This document shows, piece after piece, positions 36,694-45,562 of a stretch of DNA of 64,000 nt. Both the position numbers and the translations under genes were made by a program. This DNA comes from Butyricimonas faecihominis (GTDB taxonomy: Bacteria; Bacteroidota; Bacteroidia; Bacteroidales; Marinifilaceae), in assembly GCF_033096445.1 (NCBI RefSeq), contig NZ_AP028155.1, positions 3,353,880 through 3,417,879 of the forward strand, written 5' to 3'. Under the pieces are notes generated by a model, which had not been told where the DNA came from, ran no database searches, and worked only from the letters and a program-made list of their open reading frames with translations. The stretch's first letter is position 1; each line of letters starts with the position of its first letter.

Positions 36694-37866
36694 TTATTGA
36701 TAAACAGTAACAGATTGATTTTTCACGTTAAACTTCACTTCACCCGTTTTCTCCAATATATCCAAAACCGACTCGAAAGAAGCATAACGAGGAATTTTAC
36801 CCTTAAACGTAGCCTCCTTTAAAGACGCGTTCTGATAGAAAACCGTAAAATCGTACCAACGAGCTAGTTTCGACATAATCTCCTCCAAGGTATGATTCTC
36901 CAACACGAACATCCCGTTTCGCCAGCTTATGACCTCCGCCACGTTTACCTTCCGGGTGTACATCTTTTCATCATTCACCACGGATTGCATTCCCGGATCA
37001 AGAATCACGGTCTGACCGTCGGCATCCACCTTCACTTTCCCACTGACCAAAGTGGTATAAGTGTTCTTCTCTCCCGGATAGGCATCCACGTTAAACTCAG
37101 TTCCTAACACTTCCACAGTCTGTTTTTTCACGACAACACGGAAAGGCTTTCTCTCATCCTTCGTCACTTTAAAATACCCCTCTCCCTCTAATTCCACCTC
37201 TCGTTTATCATTTCCAAAAGTAACCGGATATTTCAATTTAGAATCGGCATTCAGCCAAACTCGGGTTCCATCGGACAAAATCAAGTCAAACTCGGCCCCC
37301 TTGGGAACTTCAATCGTATTATAGGCCAATTGCGCTTGCTGTGGCAAATTCTCTGCCGAGTAAGACAATGTTGATTCTCCGGTCTTCTTTACCAAAATTC
37401 CAGCCTCTTCAAAATCCCCCTTCAAACTATCCAACAACATTGTAGTCCCGTCATCTAACCTTAACACGGGACGTTGTGGTTTCATCAAAGCGATTGCCAC
37501 CTGTTCCTTTACAGGTTCTTCTGTTTCCCTCTCGAACAAATATAAGCTACTGAACACGGCCACTACAAATACTGCCGCCACTGCTCCCCAACGTAAAACC
37601 CGTAATCTTACCTCTTTCTTACGTTGGAGCTGCACTCGCTTCTCCATATCCAGTAATGCCTTCCGACGACCGATTCTTTGGTAGTTTTTAAAACCAACTT
37701 CTAGGAATGCTCCATCTTGCCAGCGATCGTACAACAGCTTATTTTCCGGAGAAACTTCTCTCCATTCCTCCAGCTCCCGAAGTTCTTCTTCAGAAAGCTG
37801 TCCTACTCGCTGTCGGGCAAGTAATCCGGCTATTCGAAACCATTTTTCGTTCTCACGCGTAATCAT
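36694..37866 (-). CDS. FecR-family anti-sigma factor
   Basis: This 390-residue protein has a cytoplasmic part with 'GQLSEEELRELEEWREVSPE', a membrane segment at about 88-108 ('RWGAVAAVFVVAVFSSLYLF'), a FecR domain ('YNTIEVPKGAEFDLILSDGT', 'RVWLNADSKLKYPVTFGN', 'VELEGEGYFKV', 'VLGTEFNVDAYPG'), and the C-terminal DUF4974-like domain ('IMSKLARWYDFTVFY', 'FKGKIPRYASFESVL'). It links the STN domain of the SusC at 33179 to the sigma at 37949. Confidence 0.93.
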   Translation of the reverse strand: MITRENEKWFRIAGLLARQRVGQLSEEELRELEEWREVSPENKLLYDRWQDGAFLEVGFKNYQRIGRRKALLDMEKRVQLQRKKEVRLRVLRWGAVAAVFVVAVFSSLYLFERETEEPVKEQVAIALMKPQRPVLRLDDGTTMLLDSLKGDFEEAGILVKKTGESTLSYSAENLPQQAQLAYNTIEVPKGAEFDLILSDGTRVWLNADSKLKYPVTFGNDKREVELEGEGYFKVTKDERKPFRVVVKKQTVEVLGTEFNVDAYPGEKNTYTTLVSGKVKVDADGQTVILDPGMQSVVNDEKMYTRKVNVAEVISWRNGMFVLENHTLEEIMSKLARWYDFTVFYQNASLKEATFKGKIPRYASFESVLDILEKTGEVKFNVKNQSVTVYQ

Positions 37867-37948
37867 GCAATCATTTTTTTAATCCCCCCTATAACGCAAC
37901 ACCCCTCAAAAGGGGCAATAGAAAATTGAAGTTTTTTCAAAATAATTT

Positions 37949-38494
37949 CTATAAGCCTGAAAATAAGAATAGAAACAAAGAAGGTTCTAGTTTTTTACGC
38001 AAGAAATCCAAGGCCGTCGCCTTGTATTTTTTCACGGAGCTATCGGATAAACCTAATTTTTCTGCAATCTCCACGTTCTTTAACCCCTCCATAAAGCTCA
38101 TTTCAAAAACGATTCTTGCCTTCTCCGGCAACTCCTCGATAGCGCTATACAACAATGTCTGAGCCTCTTGATCAATCACCGAATTGGCAAAACAAGATGC
38201 ATCCTCCAACTCCCGGACATACCGCTCCCTAGCTGAATTTTTCCGGTGAATACTAATGATGTCATTTTTGATCGCCATGTAAAGAAAAGCCTTGAACGTG
38301 TACACGGAATCGAATTTATTTCTTCTTTCCCAAGCACTGAAAATGGCATTTTGCACGCAATCCTCTGCCAAAAACTCGCTTTCCTCCCCCAAATACTTGA
38401 TGGCATACAAGATTAATCCCGGGTAAACATTCCGATACAACAAATCCAACTTTCCTCGCTGGAAATCAATTAATATCTGTGCATTCCAATTCAC
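37949..38494 (-). CDS. ECF RNA polymerase sigma factor
   Basis: This 181-residue protein has region 2 ('FLAEDCVQNAIFSAWERRNK', 'FKAFLYMAIKNDIISIHRK') and region 4 with helix-turn-helix 'LKNVEIAEKLGLSDSSVKKY'. It heads the operon sigma-FecR-SusC-SusD-DUF4843-PKD-TlpA-TlpA. A palindrome of the family described at 52929 lies 99 bases upstream of its start, just after the last gene of the neighbouring ABC locus. Confidence 0.92.
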   Translation of the reverse strand: MNWNAQILIDFQRGKLDLLYRNVYPGLILYAIKYLGEESEFLAEDCVQNAIFSAWERRNKFDSVYTFKAFLYMAIKNDIISIHRKNSARERYVRELEDASCFANSVIDQEAQTLLYSAIEELPEKARIVFEMSFMEGLKNVEIAEKLGLSDSSVKKYKATALDFLRKKLEPSLFLFLFSGL

Positions 38495-38592
38495 TTGTCA
38501 AGTTTTACCGTGTAAACTTACATAAAAATCTTTGATTTTTTATATTACCTCTACAAAGAGAAAACAAGAATAGTAATTGGAGTAATATTTAA

Positions 38593-38629
38593 CGACTGAC
38601 TACTTTATAAGTTACAAAGTAGTCAGTCG
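38593..38629. repeat. Palindrome, family copy 1 (likely terminator)
   Basis: CGACTGACTACTTTATAA, G, TTACAAAGTAGTCAGTCG: 18-bp arms with one mismatch around a single central base. The core matches copies at 52929-52963 and 54133-54167. It begins 17 bases after the stop of the GldFG gene at 38646 (minus strand), which fits a terminator. It is unusual that no T run follows. Confidence 0.7.
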
Positions 38630-38645
38630 CATCATTTCATTTAAA

Positions 38646-40952
38646 TCAATATCGATTCCTACGAATACATATCACCGCCCCGGAAACGGCTAACACGATC
38701 GCAATTCCCCAAACTAAAAACATCCTTACCCAAAAAGCTCCTTCTTGAGTAGTAGAAATTTTAGTATCCGTCACCTTAGGATAGTTAAAATACAATGGGG
38801 CCTGTCCATGTGTCATCCAATCACTAAGCACCCAATTCATCGCAGAAGGACTATGCCCCCGGAAACCCTGTCGCCCCTGTACCAGCTCCCGATTACTCAT
38901 CCAATCGGCATCACCCGCAATAAAAATACGTTGTTCACGGTCCTCAACCTGACGAGTTAATCCCAGCACGGTAGTATTTGACCCGACAAACTCTCCTTTT
39001 GCTGCATCAGGCTCAATAGGTCCCATAATCCAGTCAACCTTTCCCACTTTATTCCACGAATCCAGAGCACTTTCCATCATCGGGACCACACGAAAATCGC
39101 TTGTTCCCGTAACCTTTAATGCCGTAACTCCATTCATGGCCAACGCTTGTAGGCCAAAAGGATAGTGCCGTCCGTGAAAAAGAGCTCTTCCCTCGGGAGT
39201 AAATCTACTGCATACCACGTTTGCCAACTCGATGACGGGTTTCTCAGCCAAACATCCTGTCATCATGCTCACGCCAAAACGATCCAATAACGGCTGAACT
39301 GTAGCCTGAGTTTCTGGCTCTACTAGCAAGATCAAGTTTCCCCCACGAGCAATATAAGCATCCAGATGAGCCAACTCTTGAGACGTATAAACCTGTTTCG
39401 GATCAGCAATCAGTAATATCGAGAGTGATTCAGGTACAGGTTGGTCAAGTCCGATTTCCATCCCGTCAATTCCTTGATTTAACCAAGAATACCGATTAAA
39501 AATACTCGTTGCTACCCGTTCATAACCACGGTTGCTACTATCATGAATAGAACGTTCTCCATGTCCCGTGACCACCCCTATTTTAGGCATACCACCCAAC
39601 AACCGTTTAAAAGCCACCATAAACTCCTGAGGAGTAGGTAGAGGAGGAATATCATCAAAGATACGCAATACACTGCGCTGCCCGTTCAACTCGAAAAAGC
39701 GGACCAGCCGGTAATGCTCCGGTGCAAGATCCACGATTTGATCCATCTCTTCTTTCGTTTTGAAGATAGAAAAATCCACCCGACTCAACCGGGCAATCTC
39801 CCGTGCCGTTTCATCAAATGTCAGATTAGCCTTCATCCTCTGTATTTGGTGAGGCTTATCCGTCGGGGCATAATAATAGACATATTTAAGGTCAATGTCC
39901 GGTTTAAACCGGACATACTTATCAAAACTAGCCCTATCCTTTGAAATATTGGCAGGTAAAGCTAGAGACCGATAAGGATCCATTAAATTCACATACGTCG
40001 TGATCGTTAATTTCCCTTGATCTTTCAACGCCAGAATAATATCACGACATTCTTTCGTGATCGTGTTCACGTTATTTTCCGTGGAATCAAAATAACAGCG
40101 TAAAACCGGACAATTAGAAATCCACCCGCATAAAACAATAACACTCAGGATACCTACGTAATAAAGTACCTTACGCCACACCGGATAATGATAACGCCCC
40201 AACCACAATTTCAAAATTGTAAAACAGAGGAATAACAGCGTTATCGCCACAAAATATACTACATTCTGACTGGTCAATAATCCATCCAAAAACACTTTTA
40301 TCCGCCCGGAAAGAGACAACCAAGTTGTAATCTCCCGGATACCATCCCAATTTTGCCCGTAACTCCCGATTCGTTCCAAAACGATAAAAACCACGAAAGA
40401 ACCAATCGCTGCCACCACGGGATAGCGAGTCAAGGACGACATAAACAAGCCGATAGCGGAATAGGTTGCCATCGTCAAAAACATTCCCAGAAAAGCGACC
40501 CAAATGCGAGCATAGGCAAAATTCTCTATGCTAATTCCCCCGTAAATCACAAAGATCATCCATACCCCAAGTAGCACCAACGCATACACCAACATCGAAA
40601 AAAACTTACCAATAACTACCTGAATGGTACTCACCGGGGAAGAATCCAGTAACTTTATAGATCCACTCGCCAATTCCCGACTGAATAACCCCATGGTCAG
40701 CAATGGAAAATAAATATAGAGATAACGCATCCCTGCATGAAAAACACCCCATCCATGATAATCCCGGCTAAAAAACCAATAGGTAAGCCCCGGCATTTGC
40801 TGCCCCTCTGCCACGGCTTTAGCCACACTATCCAAAGTATCACAAAAAGCGACAGAACACTGTATGGTGAAAACCACTAAAATCAGCCAAGCAATCGGAG
40901 AATAAAACAACGATTGTAACTCGGCTTTCATTATATAATATACCTGTTTCAT
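38646..40952 (-). CDS. GldF-GldG fusion-type ABC permease, second copy
   Basis: This 768-residue inner-membrane protein has an ABC-2 type permease half (about 1-300) with several hydrophobic helices, and the motif 'SRELASGSIKLLDSSPVS', which is typical of GldF. A large extracytoplasmic GldG-like half follows (about 300-735: 'GVVTGHGERSIHDSSNRGYE', 'ILLIADPKQVYTSQELAHLD'), ending in a last membrane helix ('WGIAIVLAVSGAVICI'). The start at 40952 follows the upstream stop by seven bases with AGAG before it; the longer ORF would overlap. It pairs with the paralogue at 40960 and the ATPase at 43272. In gliding bacteria GldA-F-G serves motility, but no other gld genes are here. Confidence 0.85.
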   Translation of the reverse strand: MKQVYYIMKAELQSLFYSPIAWLILVVFTIQCSVAFCDTLDSVAKAVAEGQQMPGLTYWFFSRDYHGWGVFHAGMRYLYIYFPLLTMGLFSRELASGSIKLLDSSPVSTIQVVIGKFFSMLVYALVLLGVWMIFVIYGGISIENFAYARIWVAFLGMFLTMATYSAIGLFMSSLTRYPVVAAIGSFVVFIVLERIGSYGQNWDGIREITTWLSLSGRIKVFLDGLLTSQNVVYFVAITLLFLCFTILKLWLGRYHYPVWRKVLYYVGILSVIVLCGWISNCPVLRCYFDSTENNVNTITKECRDIILALKDQGKLTITTYVNLMDPYRSLALPANISKDRASFDKYVRFKPDIDLKYVYYYAPTDKPHQIQRMKANLTFDETAREIARLSRVDFSIFKTKEEMDQIVDLAPEHYRLVRFFELNGQRSVLRIFDDIPPLPTPQEFMVAFKRLLGGMPKIGVVTGHGERSIHDSSNRGYERVATSIFNRYSWLNQGIDGMEIGLDQPVPESLSILLIADPKQVYTSQELAHLDAYIARGGNLILLVEPETQATVQPLLDRFGVSMMTGCLAEKPVIELANVVCSRFTPEGRALFHGRHYPFGLQALAMNGVTALKVTGTSDFRVVPMMESALDSWNKVGKVDWIMGPIEPDAAKGEFVGSNTTVLGLTRQVEDREQRIFIAGDADWMSNRELVQGRQGFRGHSPSAMNWVLSDWMTHGQAPLYFNYPKVTDTKISTTQEGAFWVRMFLVWGIAIVLAVSGAVICIRRNRY

Positions 40953-40959
40953 ACTACTC

Positions 40960-43275
40960 TTATTGTTTATTTCGACGATAATACAACATAAACCCAAGGA
41001 ATGCCATGAAAGCCGGAATAAACCATTCGTACAAATAATATATCCATTCCAAATCCTTGTCCCTGAAATTCAGGTTGCCATCGTCCACCCATCCTCTCGA
41101 CGTGTTTACCGGAGCCTTACTATACACCAACCAGCTCATCGCTGTCGAGGCAAACCCTCCGGGATTCGGGTATAGTCCTTGATAATTAGTAGAGAGTCCG
41201 ATATTACTCATCCATTCGGCATCAGCCGTCACCACTACCCGTTGTTCCTTCCCCTCAACCTGACGCCTTAATCCTGTAGCCGTCACGTAAGGTCTGGCAA
41301 TCTCTCCAAGGGAAACATCCGGTTTTAATTCTCCTTCAAGCAAATTCACCTTCTCACGCTTCAACCAACTGTCGGGAGATGATGCGAATAAGGGAAACAC
41401 CTCAAAACGACATCTTGAAGAGTCAACGAGAAGCGTTGTTGTCATCTTCAAGGGCAAAGAATAGCCTGCCCTTATCCAACTCTTTAACCCCGGAAGTATC
41501 TCAAAAGCCGATGGTAAAACAGAACAAATAGCGATATGCGGCAACGGTTCATCATTCAAATGCGGTTCAACCAGATACCCCTCGGCAAAACGAAGTCCTA
41601 AAGGATTGGCAATCTCATTCATTACTTTTTCATTCCCGGCATCCCCCATCAACAACAAGTTTCCCCCTTGTTCTACATACTCATAGACCATCTTTAATTC
41701 CTCTTTATCATATTCCTCCAACGGGTTGGCAATAACCAATACCGCTGTATTTTCGGGCAATTCACCCTCGCTAACAGACACCGACTGAACTTTATACCCT
41801 TGGTTTATAAAAGAAGCCCGAATATACGGCGTATTAAACATCGCATCATACCCGTCCCTCAACTTAGAGGTAATGTCGGGAGCCCCACGCCCAGTCAGGT
41901 AAACAATCAACGGTAAATCCTGTGTCATCCCTTTAAATGCGGCAGAAATCTCGGCCTCTGAAGGAAGTACTTGATTATCCTCGAACAATCGTAAAGGACG
42001 TGGTTCCTTTCCTTCAATCTCGATAATCTTAATCACCGGATTTTCCTCTTGCCCCAAATTCACGGGACACAGTTTCTGAGCCTCCGCTGCCGATATCACC
42101 TTTGAGGGATCAAGGCCCTCAATAGAAGCAATTCTTTTAGCCGCAGAATCCAAGCCTATACTCGGTATATATATATTTGCCGCCTGACTAAAAAAACGGG
42201 TTCCCCCATAATAATAAACATATTCCAACTCCATATCCGGGTGAAACCGAGTATATTGCTCAAAACGGGCATACTCTGTATTTACACTCCGAGGCATACT
42301 GAACCCGCTGTTTTTATGCAATATATTAACAAACGTAGTGATCTTTACATGTCCCTTCACTCTCTCCATAATCTCTTGGCTGGCAACTGTAAGCGTGTTC
42401 CTCTTATCCTCCGTTCCATCAGCATAAAATTTAAACATCGGACGAGAAGACACGTATCCCAAAAACAACACGACGATCACAACCCCGACATAAACACTAC
42501 ATTTCTTCCAGAAGGACCACGATAACTTTGCAAACCGCAACTTTAACCACGTCAAGGTCACACACAAACCAATGATCAAAAGGTAATAAAACACGTCAGC
42601 ACTCGCAATCACCCCCTGTAAAAAGCTAATAATACGGGAACTAATAGAAAGCCAGTGAGTAATATCACGCATAAAAGCGTACTCCTGCCATATACTCCCA
42701 ACCATATTCAATGCCGCCAAAACCCCGAAAGTTCCCACGGCTGCCACGATCGGATAAATGGAAAGTGACGACATGAAAAGACCGATTGCCGAGTATGTAC
42801 ACATGAGTAAATACATTCCCAACAACCCCGTGAAAATAGCCTTCATTTCCAGATTCTCCACGGTAAATATACCCAGTATTACAGGAATAAATAAAACAAC
42901 AATCAGTAACAACGAGAAAATACACATCGAAAAGTACTTCCCCAACACCACCTGCCAAGTACTAACAGGCGAAGAATCCAACAATTTTATACTACCACTA
43001 CTCAATTCCCGACTAATCAATCCCATCGTCAACAAAGGGAAAAAACAATATAACGTGTCCAAAATAGCCGCATAAATCCCATACTGATCAATATACAACC
43101 TACGGGTAACATGCCCTATCGAATCACCTAGTTCCTGAGTTCGGACCAACAAGTCAAACTTATCGTAAAAGACATTAAACACCCAGATTCCCAGTACTAC
43201 CAGCATTAACCAAGCCAACGGTGAGAAGAAAAGCGTTTGTAATTCCGCTTTGGTTATTTTCCAAATTAATTTCAT
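40960..43275 (-). CDS. GldF-GldG fusion-type ABC permease, first copy
   Basis: This 771-residue paralogue of the following gene has the same layout: permease half with 'SRELSSGSIKLLDSSPVSTW' and about six to eight hydrophobic helices in the first 300 residues, a GldG-like soluble half ('PLIVYLTGRGAPDITSKLRD', 'AVLVIANPLEEYDKEELKMV', 'GGNLLLMGDAGNE'), and a last helix ('WFIPAFMAFLGFMLYY'). Its ATG overlaps the ATPase stop by four bases (ATGA). Two different permeases in tandem suggest a heterodimeric transporter with one ATPase. The transported compound is unknown. Confidence 0.87.
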   Translation of the reverse strand: MKLIWKITKAELQTLFFSPLAWLMLVVLGIWVFNVFYDKFDLLVRTQELGDSIGHVTRRLYIDQYGIYAAILDTLYCFFPLLTMGLISRELSSGSIKLLDSSPVSTWQVVLGKYFSMCIFSLLLIVVLFIPVILGIFTVENLEMKAIFTGLLGMYLLMCTYSAIGLFMSSLSIYPIVAAVGTFGVLAALNMVGSIWQEYAFMRDITHWLSISSRIISFLQGVIASADVFYYLLIIGLCVTLTWLKLRFAKLSWSFWKKCSVYVGVVIVVLFLGYVSSRPMFKFYADGTEDKRNTLTVASQEIMERVKGHVKITTFVNILHKNSGFSMPRSVNTEYARFEQYTRFHPDMELEYVYYYGGTRFFSQAANIYIPSIGLDSAAKRIASIEGLDPSKVISAAEAQKLCPVNLGQEENPVIKIIEIEGKEPRPLRLFEDNQVLPSEAEISAAFKGMTQDLPLIVYLTGRGAPDITSKLRDGYDAMFNTPYIRASFINQGYKVQSVSVSEGELPENTAVLVIANPLEEYDKEELKMVYEYVEQGGNLLLMGDAGNEKVMNEIANPLGLRFAEGYLVEPHLNDEPLPHIAICSVLPSAFEILPGLKSWIRAGYSLPLKMTTTLLVDSSRCRFEVFPLFASSPDSWLKREKVNLLEGELKPDVSLGEIARPYVTATGLRRQVEGKEQRVVVTADAEWMSNIGLSTNYQGLYPNPGGFASTAMSWLVYSKAPVNTSRGWVDDGNLNFRDKDLEWIYYLYEWFIPAFMAFLGFMLYYRRNKQ

Positions 43276-44240
43276 ACCAACTCTTTTTTCCCGATTCGAC
43301 TTTTCCCAGACAACTGGGCAAATACCTCATCCAAAGATCCCCGTTCCAGATTAATCTCCGTTAATTTCCATCCACCTTCAACTGAGGCACAAACAACCCG
43401 ATCCGCTATATCCGTTGCATCTGAAAAGAAAAGACGGTATCTCTTCTCTGTCAGCTTATCAACCCGTTTTATGGATGGCAACGAAGCCAATACATTCACG
43501 TCAGGAGCCGCATCCAGCGTGATCACCAAAGAATTCGGTTCTATATAATTGTCAAACTCTTCTATCGTCCCGGAAAACACGCACTTTCCTTGCGTGATCA
43601 TAATGATATTCTCACAACTTAATTGTACTTCCGGCAAAATATGCGTTGAAATAATTACTGCCCGGTCCACGGCAATCTCCTTGATCAGATTTCTGATTTC
43701 CACGATCTGAATAGGATCCAAACCATTCGTCGGCTCATCAAACACCACCACCTTAGGATTATGAATAATTGCCTGAGCAATTCCAACCCGTTGCTGGTAT
43801 CCCCCGGACAAATTCTTCAACAAACGCTTTCTAAAATGCGCAATACCACAACGTTCTTTCGCTGCCTCCACGGCCTGATGTACCTCCTTCCCATCCATTC
43901 GCCTCAAATGGGCGCAAAAATGGAGATATTCATCCACCGTCATATCCGGATTCAAAGGTGGTTTCTGGGGTAGAAAACCGATATATTTCTTTGCCTCTAT
44001 CGGGTGTTCCCTCAAATTTATCCCATTAATATAAATGTTCCCCGAAGTCTGATTCAATACACCACACATAATATTCATCGTGGTCGACTTTCCTGCACCA
44101 TTCGCTCCCAACAATCCCAAAACTCCCCGATTCCTGATTTCAAAACTCAAATCCTGTACAGCCCACTGCGTGGTGTAACGATGGTACAGGTTTTCCACTT
44201 TTACAATTGCTTCTGACATCTCTTTGTTTTTTACATTCAT
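43272..44240 (-). CDS. GldA-like ABC transporter ATP-binding subunit
   Basis: This 322-residue ATPase has Walker A 'GLLGANGAGKSTTMN', the Q loop region 'IGFLPQKPPL', signature 'LSGGYQQRVGIAQA', Walker B 'VVVFDEPTNGLDP' and the switch His in 'IISTHILPEV'. A C-terminal domain of about 90 residues ('LVITLDAAPDVNVLASL') follows, as in drug- and Gld-type exporters. The ATG at 44219 (MSEAIVKVE) may be the true start in place of 44240. It energises the two GldF-GldG fusions that follow in the same operon. All nucleotide-binding motifs are intact. Confidence 0.93.
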   Translation of the reverse strand: MNVKNKEMSEAIVKVENLYHRYTTQWAVQDLSFEIRNRGVLGLLGANGAGKSTTMNIMCGVLNQTSGNIYINGINLREHPIEAKKYIGFLPQKPPLNPDMTVDEYLHFCAHLRRMDGKEVHQAVEAAKERCGIAHFRKRLLKNLSGGYQQRVGIAQAIIHNPKVVVFDEPTNGLDPIQIVEIRNLIKEIAVDRAVIISTHILPEVQLSCENIIMITQGKCVFSGTIEEFDNYIEPNSLVITLDAAPDVNVLASLPSIKRVDKLTEKRYRLFFSDATDIADRVVCASVEGGWKLTEINLERGSLDEVFAQLSGKSRIGKKELV

Positions 44241-44258
44241 ACATACAATACGAGAGTA

Positions 44259-44419
44259 TGTGTCCCGAAAAAACGGGACACACCTCTAGTTTATAAAGTC
44301 TATAAAGTCAAACCTTCGGTTCTGAAAGTTCATAAAGTCCCAAAGGACTACAGTAAACCTTGTCCGAAGAACTCCCGTGACCTTATGAACTTTATGAACC
44401 TTATAGACTTTATGAACTC
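44259..44419 (-). repeat. Intercistronic hairpin and period-9 inverted repeat block
   Basis: Two structures fill the gap between the lipoprotein (44430) and the ABC ATPase (44240). TGTGTCCCG (44259-44267) pairs perfectly with CGGGACACA (44274-44282). From about 44289 to 44416 the DNA holds several copies of a TATAAAGT/CATAAAGT unit, on the plus strand at the left (TATAAAGTCTATAAAGTC) and inverted at the right (GACTTTATGAACT), so the block can fold into one long imperfect hairpin (18 of 20 pairs at the outer end). It may set the relative level of lipoprotein and ABC mRNA (inference). Confidence 0.6.
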
Positions 44420-44429
44420 ATTTTATTCA

Positions 44430-45551
44430 TTACATAGATTCTCTCACGGCATCCACATCAAACCCAGCCTCTTCCAATATATTCTTCAACAATCTAAATC
44501 GTTCGATTACGAAAGGAAATCCCGTATATAGCCCTTTAAACTCTTCTAGGGAATACGTGAAAACAGCCGCCATATACGAGTCAAGATCAGCCTCTTTGCT
44601 CGGCATCCAATAAGAATTCAACACCAGAATCCCATACGCCTCTGGACGACATCTCGCATATTCGTTACGCCATGTTGTTTCATTCGTTTTGGCAGCCTCC
44701 CGAACAGCTATCTCATTAATACATCGAACATATTCCGGATCGTCCTCCGTCAATTCTCCATTACCAACACGAATATCCAATTCTGCCTTCAAGATTCTCA
44801 AAGAATCCATATCCTGTTGATAATTTTCGATATACTCTATATTAGTCAGCACCTCCGAATAAAAGGGGAACATGGCACTGGAATTCCCATAATAGGAACT
44901 TCCCCACGGACTACTGGAATAAGCGGCTAAGGCCACCTCTGCCACTTCATAGAACGGGTCAACTAAATTCTCGATCTTTTTTGCACAAGTCTGGTTAACA
45001 AATTCCGCCCGGTACAATTTTTTCGATTCTGCATTATTTGCAAAATCGGCCAGGGAAATCCCTAAGAAATTAAACCCGCGATATACCTTTTTAGCACTAT
45101 TACTCACATAGAAAGTCTCCGTAATCATAATCGCCGGAATATGCACTTCCGCACTCTTTACAAAAGGCAATAACGAGGCATCTAAAAAATCTAACAACGG
45201 CAATAATCTCGCCTTTCCTGTCCCCGTACTTACATCCACTGGGGTCCAAGTCACCCGATTCGTGTAGGAAGACGTGGTCATATTGTAACTCAGATCCAAC
45301 ACTTCATAATGATAAACAATATTCCCGACAGAATCCCGGCGTCCCCGGTCCTCCCGTCCTAGTGTATCATTATAAAACACCCCAATTTCATAACCTTTCC
45401 AGATGTCATATATTTTCTGATCCACAACATCTATGTTCTCCTTTGCTACGATCTCAAACCAGTTCTTTACCTCCGTCGGTCTCAACTCCGCCTCATCCGA
45501 ACAACTGGTAAAAAACAACAAGCCTAAACTATATAATAATAACTTTCTCAT
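44430..45551 (-). CDS. Lipoprotein of unknown function between SusD and the ABC genes
   Basis: This 373-residue lipoprotein has lipobox 'LGLLFFTSCSDEAELRPTEV'. The body is alpha/beta: 'YEIGVFYNDTLGREDRGRRD', 'VLDLSYNMTTSSYTNRVTWT', 'LLPLLDFLDASLLPFVKSAE', and a helical C-terminal half. The place after SusD and the general order of segments recall the SusD-linked putative zinc metallopeptidases of Bacteroidetes, but the HExxH site of that family is absent, so it is at best an inactive relative. It starts 12 bases after the SusD stop. Most likely it is an accessory binding subunit at the outer membrane (inference). Confidence 0.65.
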   Translation of the reverse strand: MRKLLLYSLGLLFFTSCSDEAELRPTEVKNWFEIVAKENIDVVDQKIYDIWKGYEIGVFYNDTLGREDRGRRDSVGNIVYHYEVLDLSYNMTTSSYTNRVTWTPVDVSTGTGKARLLPLLDFLDASLLPFVKSAEVHIPAIMITETFYVSNSAKKVYRGFNFLGISLADFANNAESKKLYRAEFVNQTCAKKIENLVDPFYEVAEVALAAYSSSPWGSSYYGNSSAMFPFYSEVLTNIEYIENYQQDMDSLRILKAELDIRVGNGELTEDDPEYVRCINEIAVREAAKTNETTWRNEYARCRPEAYGILVLNSYWMPSKEADLDSYMAAVFTYSLEEFKGLYTGFPFVIERFRLLKNILEEAGFDVDAVRESM

Positions 45552-45562
45552 CTTCTTGATTT

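Noticed and set aside
38646-44240. Gliding motility genes gldA, gldF and gldG proper
   Set aside because: The proteins are GldF-GldG fusions in two copies and no other gld or spr genes are near, so a motility role is not supported; only the family likeness is reported.
44287-44419. A CRISPR-like array
   Set aside because: The repeated unit is about nine bases, lies in both orientations and has no spacers; there are no cas genes in the window.
44430-45551. A zinc metallopeptidase call for the SusD-linked lipoprotein
   Set aside because: No HExxH or other metal-binding motif is found in the sequence.
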